This document shows, one piece after another, positions 60,762-64,000 of a DNA stretch of 64,000 nucleotides. The position numbers and the translations under genes were made by a program. Under the pieces are notes generated by a model that worked only from the letters and a program-made list of their open reading frames with translations, was not told the DNA's origin and did no database searches. Positions within the stretch are counted from its first letter, which is position 1, and every line of letters begins with the position of its first letter. Source of the stretch: Candidatus Eiseniibacteriota bacterium (lineage in GTDB: Bacteria > Eisenbacteria > RBG-16-71-46 > CAIMUX01); contig CAIMUX010000103.1 of NCBI GenBank assembly GCA_903844735.1, forward strand, positions 1 through 64,000, in the 5' to 3' direction.

Positions 60762-63566
60762 TCATCCACCCACCTCCACCCACCCGATCAGCTTCGCCGC
60801 GTAGCTGCCCCCCTGCGGAACGATCTGCCGGTGCCGAAGCTCCCGCTCCAACATTGGTTCGACCTGCTCGTGGAGGAGCTTCTGCCTCGCCGCGGGCGAG
60901 GAACCACCGTCCCGATACCCCCGCCGATCGAAGATGCCTGTGCCCGCGCGCTCGAGGCGACCATCCCGTCGCCCGTCGTCACCGACCGCGAGAGGGAGCA
61001 CGCAAGCGCGATGCTCCCCGGATGGTCCCCTCGTCTCCACCAGCCACCAGGTGAGCACTCCGGCGCCGTTGGAGCCATCGGACCCCACGGACCCCTCGGG
61101 CTCACCGGACCCGGCAACGGCGTATCCGATCCTCTCCGGGGCCAACTCCTGCCACCGGCGAATCGCCGCCTGCACGAGTGGGTGGTCGAGGCCGAGAAGC
61201 TCCAGGCCCGCGCGCTCGCGGGCCGCCTCGCGGTTCAGTGTGAAGTGGCATTCGATCGCCTCGTCGCCGCCGGTCACGACATAGGTCCCGTCGTCCCGTG
61301 CGGTGATCTTCTTGCCCTCCGCCTCCAGCGCGACCCGCAGGAAGCAAAGCACGCGGTCAAGGCCAGGCTTGACGTCGGCGAACGGCCTGTAGTCGTCGAG
61401 ACAGAAACCGTCGAGGTCCTGGAACAGCTCAAACACAACCTTCCTGGCTTCGGAGGCGTTCGAAAGCGCAGCTTCGAGCTCTTCCTTGGTGCGCCGGAGC
61501 TCAGGGTCCGAGAGCGCCTCGCGGTACAGGCGGTCGTACGAGAGACGCTCCGAGAGTTGGCCCAGGACCTGGCTACGAAGATCCTCCGCGACATTTCCAT
61601 GCTCGTCGACCTTGCCCAGCGCCTTGGCGATCTCCTGCAGCTTCTCATCCAGCAGCAGGAAGATGCGCCCCTCGATCGTGTCGGACAGAACGAGGTTGTA
61701 AACCTGTGCCGTGTGCTTCTGGCCGTAACGATGGATGCGGCCGATCCGCTGTTCCATGTCCATCGGGTTCCACGGCAGGTCGAAGTTGAAGAGCACCCGG
61801 GCGATCTGGAGGTTGATGCCTTCCCGGCCGGCGGCGGTGCAGACCAGGACCTTTGGGCCGTCGGCCTTGCGGAACCGGCGCTCCGCGGCCAGCTTGGCCC
61901 CGTGATCGCCACCGCGCAGCACGACGACACCCTGACCCGGATAGGTTCTCTCGATCTCGCGCCCGAGCAGGTCCACCGTTCCGAGGTAGGTGGCGAAAAT
62001 GACGATCTTCTCGTTCGGGTCCTGGTCCCAGAGCGCGCCCAGTCCGCGCAGGAGCATCTCCACCTTTGTCTCGCGGCGCTCGGGAAACGCGTCCAAGAGA
62101 TTGCGAATACGAAGTCGTTCCTCCGGCAGGGCAAGACTCACGGCCATGGCGGCCACGTCTTCGCCGGTCGCGGCGGCATACTCTCCGGCGGCGGCATCAG
62201 ACGCCAGCTCGAGCTCCTCCTCATTGAGCCGCTTGAGCAGCTTCACCCGCAGCTCCGCAAGAATGGCATCGACGCGGCCGCACCCGATCGCGTCGCGCGG
62301 GACGTCGTACTCCTCGTGGATCAGTTCGCGGGCCTCCGCCAGAAGCTGCTGTCGGCCGTCGATGTTCAGTTCCTGGTCCTTGATGATCGCCTCGTGCAGC
62401 GTGAGCATCAGCAGCCGTCGGCGCAGCGTGCGGCGAACTGCCGCGAAACTCGAGGCGGCGATCTTCTGGAAGATCGTCATCACGAAGCCCAGGGCGCGCC
62501 CCTGGTTACCCCGCCGCAACGCCAGCGCGAACCCGTCTTCCAGGTAGTCCTTGAGCGCCGCGTAGAACGCTCGCTCCTCGTCCACCATCGTGAACGATTC
62601 GGTGTGGACCCACCGGCGCGCGAAGAGCGGCGAACCATCCGGACGGCACGCATCGGCCTTGGTGCGGCGAAAGACAACGGCGTTCAGGCGGTGGCGGTTG
62701 TCGATCATGTCCTCGTGGCTCTTGAACAGCGTGGGGTTTAGCAACTGAATGAGCATCCAAAACCGGAAGTGGTCGCCCTGGTGCGGCGTTGCCGAGAGCA
62801 GTACCAGGTCGCGGGCGTGGCCTTTCAGGGCCTCGGCCAGCTTGTAGTTCTCCGTCTTGGTGATCTTCTTGCCGTTGCGGCAGGCGGTCAGGTGGTGAGC
62901 CTCGTCGAACACCACCAGGTCCCAGGGCGGGGCATCGAGCAGCCGCTTGATGCGCGCGGGGCGTTTCAGGGTGTCGATGCTGGCGATCAGCAGGTCGTGC
63001 TTCATGAACGCGTTCGACCGGCGATCGGTGACGTCACCCTCGCTGCCGAAGACCTCGAAGTCCAGGCGAAAAACCTCGTTCATCTCCCGGTGCCAGTTGT
63101 TCACCAGCCCGGCCGGGACGACGAGCAGCGCGCGCCGCAGTTCGCCCCGACTCGCGAGTTCGCGCAGCAGAAGAGCCGTCTCGATCGTCTTGCCGAGCCC
63201 CACCTCATCTGCGACTAGGAATCGGCGGGGAGACGCGGTGGCGATGCGGTGCGTCAACACGACTTGATGGGGGAGCAGGTCGATTGGGGCGGCGGTCAGT
63301 GCGGCCGCGCTTTCCATGAGAGGCAGGGCATGCGCCTCGTATTCCAGCCACGCCTCTCGGCGCCGCTCGTCGCCCGAGGCGACCCCGTCGATGACCCGGT
63401 CGGTGCGGGATTGGAACGCCTGTAGAGCATCGACCGCGACCAGCCGCTCGCCACCGGCGAAGAACGCCCGGACGTAACCGTTGCGCTCCGGGGCGACGAC
63501 GACTCCTTCGCCGTGCGCCGCGTGGCTGACACGCTGCCCGGGGAGGTAGGCGAGGGGTTCGGTCAT
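60762..63566 (-). CDS. SNF2/RapA-like DEAD-box helicase
   Basis: 934 residues from ATG 63566 (MTEPLAYLPGQRVSHAAHGE); 32 upstream in-frame residues are not family-like. An N-terminal domain (GEGVVVAPERNGYVRAFFAG, similar to an SH3-like fold) precedes the helicase: Walker A ADEVGLGKTIETALLLREL, DEAH in VVFDEAHHL, LLSATPHQGDHF, and motif VI QRIGRIHRYGQKHTAQVYNL. A Gly/Ser-rich insert (GSGEPEGSVGSDGSNGAG) lies near the C-terminus. Such helicases occur as DNA translocases in DISARM (DrmD) and some BREX types, and alone. Neighbouring gene and position suggest a defence locus, but the type is not established. Confidence 0.88.
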   Translation of the reverse strand: MTEPLAYLPGQRVSHAAHGEGVVVAPERNGYVRAFFAGGERLVAVDALQAFQSRTDRVIDGVASGDERRREAWLEYEAHALPLMESAAALTAAPIDLLPHQVVLTHRIATASPRRFLVADEVGLGKTIETALLLRELASRGELRRALLVVPAGLVNNWHREMNEVFRLDFEVFGSEGDVTDRRSNAFMKHDLLIASIDTLKRPARIKRLLDAPPWDLVVFDEAHHLTACRNGKKITKTENYKLAEALKGHARDLVLLSATPHQGDHFRFWMLIQLLNPTLFKSHEDMIDNRHRLNAVVFRRTKADACRPDGSPLFARRWVHTESFTMVDEERAFYAALKDYLEDGFALALRRGNQGRALGFVMTIFQKIAASSFAAVRRTLRRRLLMLTLHEAIIKDQELNIDGRQQLLAEARELIHEEYDVPRDAIGCGRVDAILAELRVKLLKRLNEEELELASDAAAGEYAAATGEDVAAMAVSLALPEERLRIRNLLDAFPERRETKVEMLLRGLGALWDQDPNEKIVIFATYLGTVDLLGREIERTYPGQGVVVLRGGDHGAKLAAERRFRKADGPKVLVCTAAGREGINLQIARVLFNFDLPWNPMDMEQRIGRIHRYGQKHTAQVYNLVLSDTIEGRIFLLLDEKLQEIAKALGKVDEHGNVAEDLRSQVLGQLSERLSYDRLYREALSDPELRRTKEELEAALSNASEARKVVFELFQDLDGFCLDDYRPFADVKPGLDRVLCFLRVALEAEGKKITARDDGTYVVTGGDEAIECHFTLNREAARERAGLELLGLDHPLVQAAIRRWQELAPERIGYAVAGSGEPEGSVGSDGSNGAGVLTWWLVETRGPSGEHRACVLPLAVGDDGRRDGRLERAGTGIFDRRGYRDGGSSPAARQKLLHEQVEPMLERELRHRQIVPQGGSYAAKLIGWVEVGG

Positions 63567-63573
63567 GCCGGAC

Positions 63574-64000
63574 TCACGAGATCCGCGGGTGATGCAGGCC
63601 GACGTAGGCCTCCCCGTCGAAGTCGGGATCCTTCTCCTCGGAAACGAGAATCCGCTCGACATCCGCCTCGGCGCCGCCCCACAGGCACCGGCCGATCGGA
63701 ATCCGGGCCTCGTCCCGCCCCGCAGCCGTGCGCCAGAAGTACTCCTCGGTGGCCCGCACCATCCCGAGACGCGTTCGGCCCGAGGGCAGCCAGAAGATCA
63801 ACGCCGCCTGGGCTTCGTAGTGCTCCTGGAAGCTGAGCACGGCCGCCTTGAGGTCGGTTTCCAGCCACGTCTCGGCGTCCGACTCAGCCAGGGAGTCGAG
63901 GCAACCCTCAAGCCCGGCCACCACGAGAGCGTCACCTTGCCGGCCGGGCAGATCTTCCGGCCAGGCTTTCCGCAGAGCGAAGAACTCGCGCAGGGAAAGA
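63574..64000 (-). CDS. Partial conserved gene upstream of the helicase
   Basis: The frame runs off the window end and stops at 63574, 7 bases before the helicase ATG, so the two are probably in one operon. The visible 141 residues include LREFFALRKAWPEDLPGRQG, DALVVAGLEGCLDSLAESD, QEHYEAQAALIFWLPSGRTR and DPDFDGEAYVGLHHPRIS-stop. I recognise the pattern as a conserved protein next to this kind of helicase but cannot name it. The conserved tryptophans and 'IFWLPSGR' suggest a structured domain. Confidence 0.7.
   Translation of the reverse strand, partial: LSLREFFALRKAWPEDLPGRQGDALVVAGLEGCLDSLAESDAETWLETDLKAAVLSFQEHYEAQAALIFWLPSGRTRLGMVRATEEYFWRTAAGRDEARIPIGRCLWGGAEADVERILVSEEKDPDFDGEAYVGLHHPRIS

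Noticed and set aside
60831-62741. 636-residue plus-strand frame opposite the helicase
   Set aside because: Shadow of the SNF2 helicase, whose motifs lie on the minus strand.
60762-63566. Firm assignment of the helicase to BREX (BrxHII) or DISARM (DrmD)
   Set aside because: No other component of either system is inside the window.

Overview
The window is high-GC bacterial chromosome. Several secreted proteins end in a FlgD-like C-terminal module (an FDVSGRxxRTL...W(D/N)GxDxxGxxxxSGxYxx core), and one carries the 'YWFVGYA...FVDDAFPS' N-terminal domain. As far as I know this combination is typical of FCB-group lineages such as Candidatus Eisenbacteria. That placement is inference. I saw no rRNA, tRNA or CRISPR array.

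Layout. 0.3-2.7 kb: rpmE-prfA-prmC. murA, which often follows prmC, lies only at 16.2 kb. The 13.4 kb between holds three secreted proteins (a beta-propeller-like protein, an M23 peptidase and a C25-like peptidase; 3.4-9.3 kb), an IS110-type transposase (9.5-10.7 kb) and a serine-recombinase cassette whose leader is duplicated about 1.45 kb apart (11.0-15.8 kb). 16.2-19.3 kb: murA and a membrane glycosyltransferase. 19.8-27.2 kb: a 1486-aa subtilisin-like protease and a PDZ protein with about 12 acidic 'GGDDxY' repeats.

27.3-37.1 kb is a decaying type I restriction-modification island in the order hsdM-hsdS-abiEi-hsdR. hsdM is interrupted by yhcG (PDDEXK nuclease) debris, hsdS is split by an apparently intact brnT-brnA toxin-antitoxin pair, abiEi is frameshifted, and hsdR lacks its central helicase part. 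A degenerate 41-bp tandem array with flanking inverted repeats lies between hsdS and abiEi. These lesions could be biological or could partly reflect assembly of a mixed population; the sequence alone cannot decide.

37.2-52.3 kb: a hybrid sensor kinase, a Ser/Thr kinase with a TPR tail, a secreted C39-like protein, and a four-gene MacB/LolCDE-like export operon (adaptor, ATPase, two permeases). 52.4-54.0 kb is a run of gene fragments (response regulator, kinase ATPase domain, AlbA_2 domain, POTRA/BamA-like piece). 54.1-59.9 kb: tyrS, a CPBP-family membrane protease, a conserved coiled-coil protein and aceE. A ten-unit 43-bp tandem array follows aceE. The window ends in a SNF2 helicase and a partial partner gene that may be the edge of a second defence locus.

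How the parts relate: the housekeeping genes (translation termination, peptidoglycan precursor, tRNA charging, pyruvate dehydrogenase) form the backbone. Secreted hydrolases and two-component/kinase signalling fill the lineage-specific stretches, and mobile and defence genes sit as islands between them.
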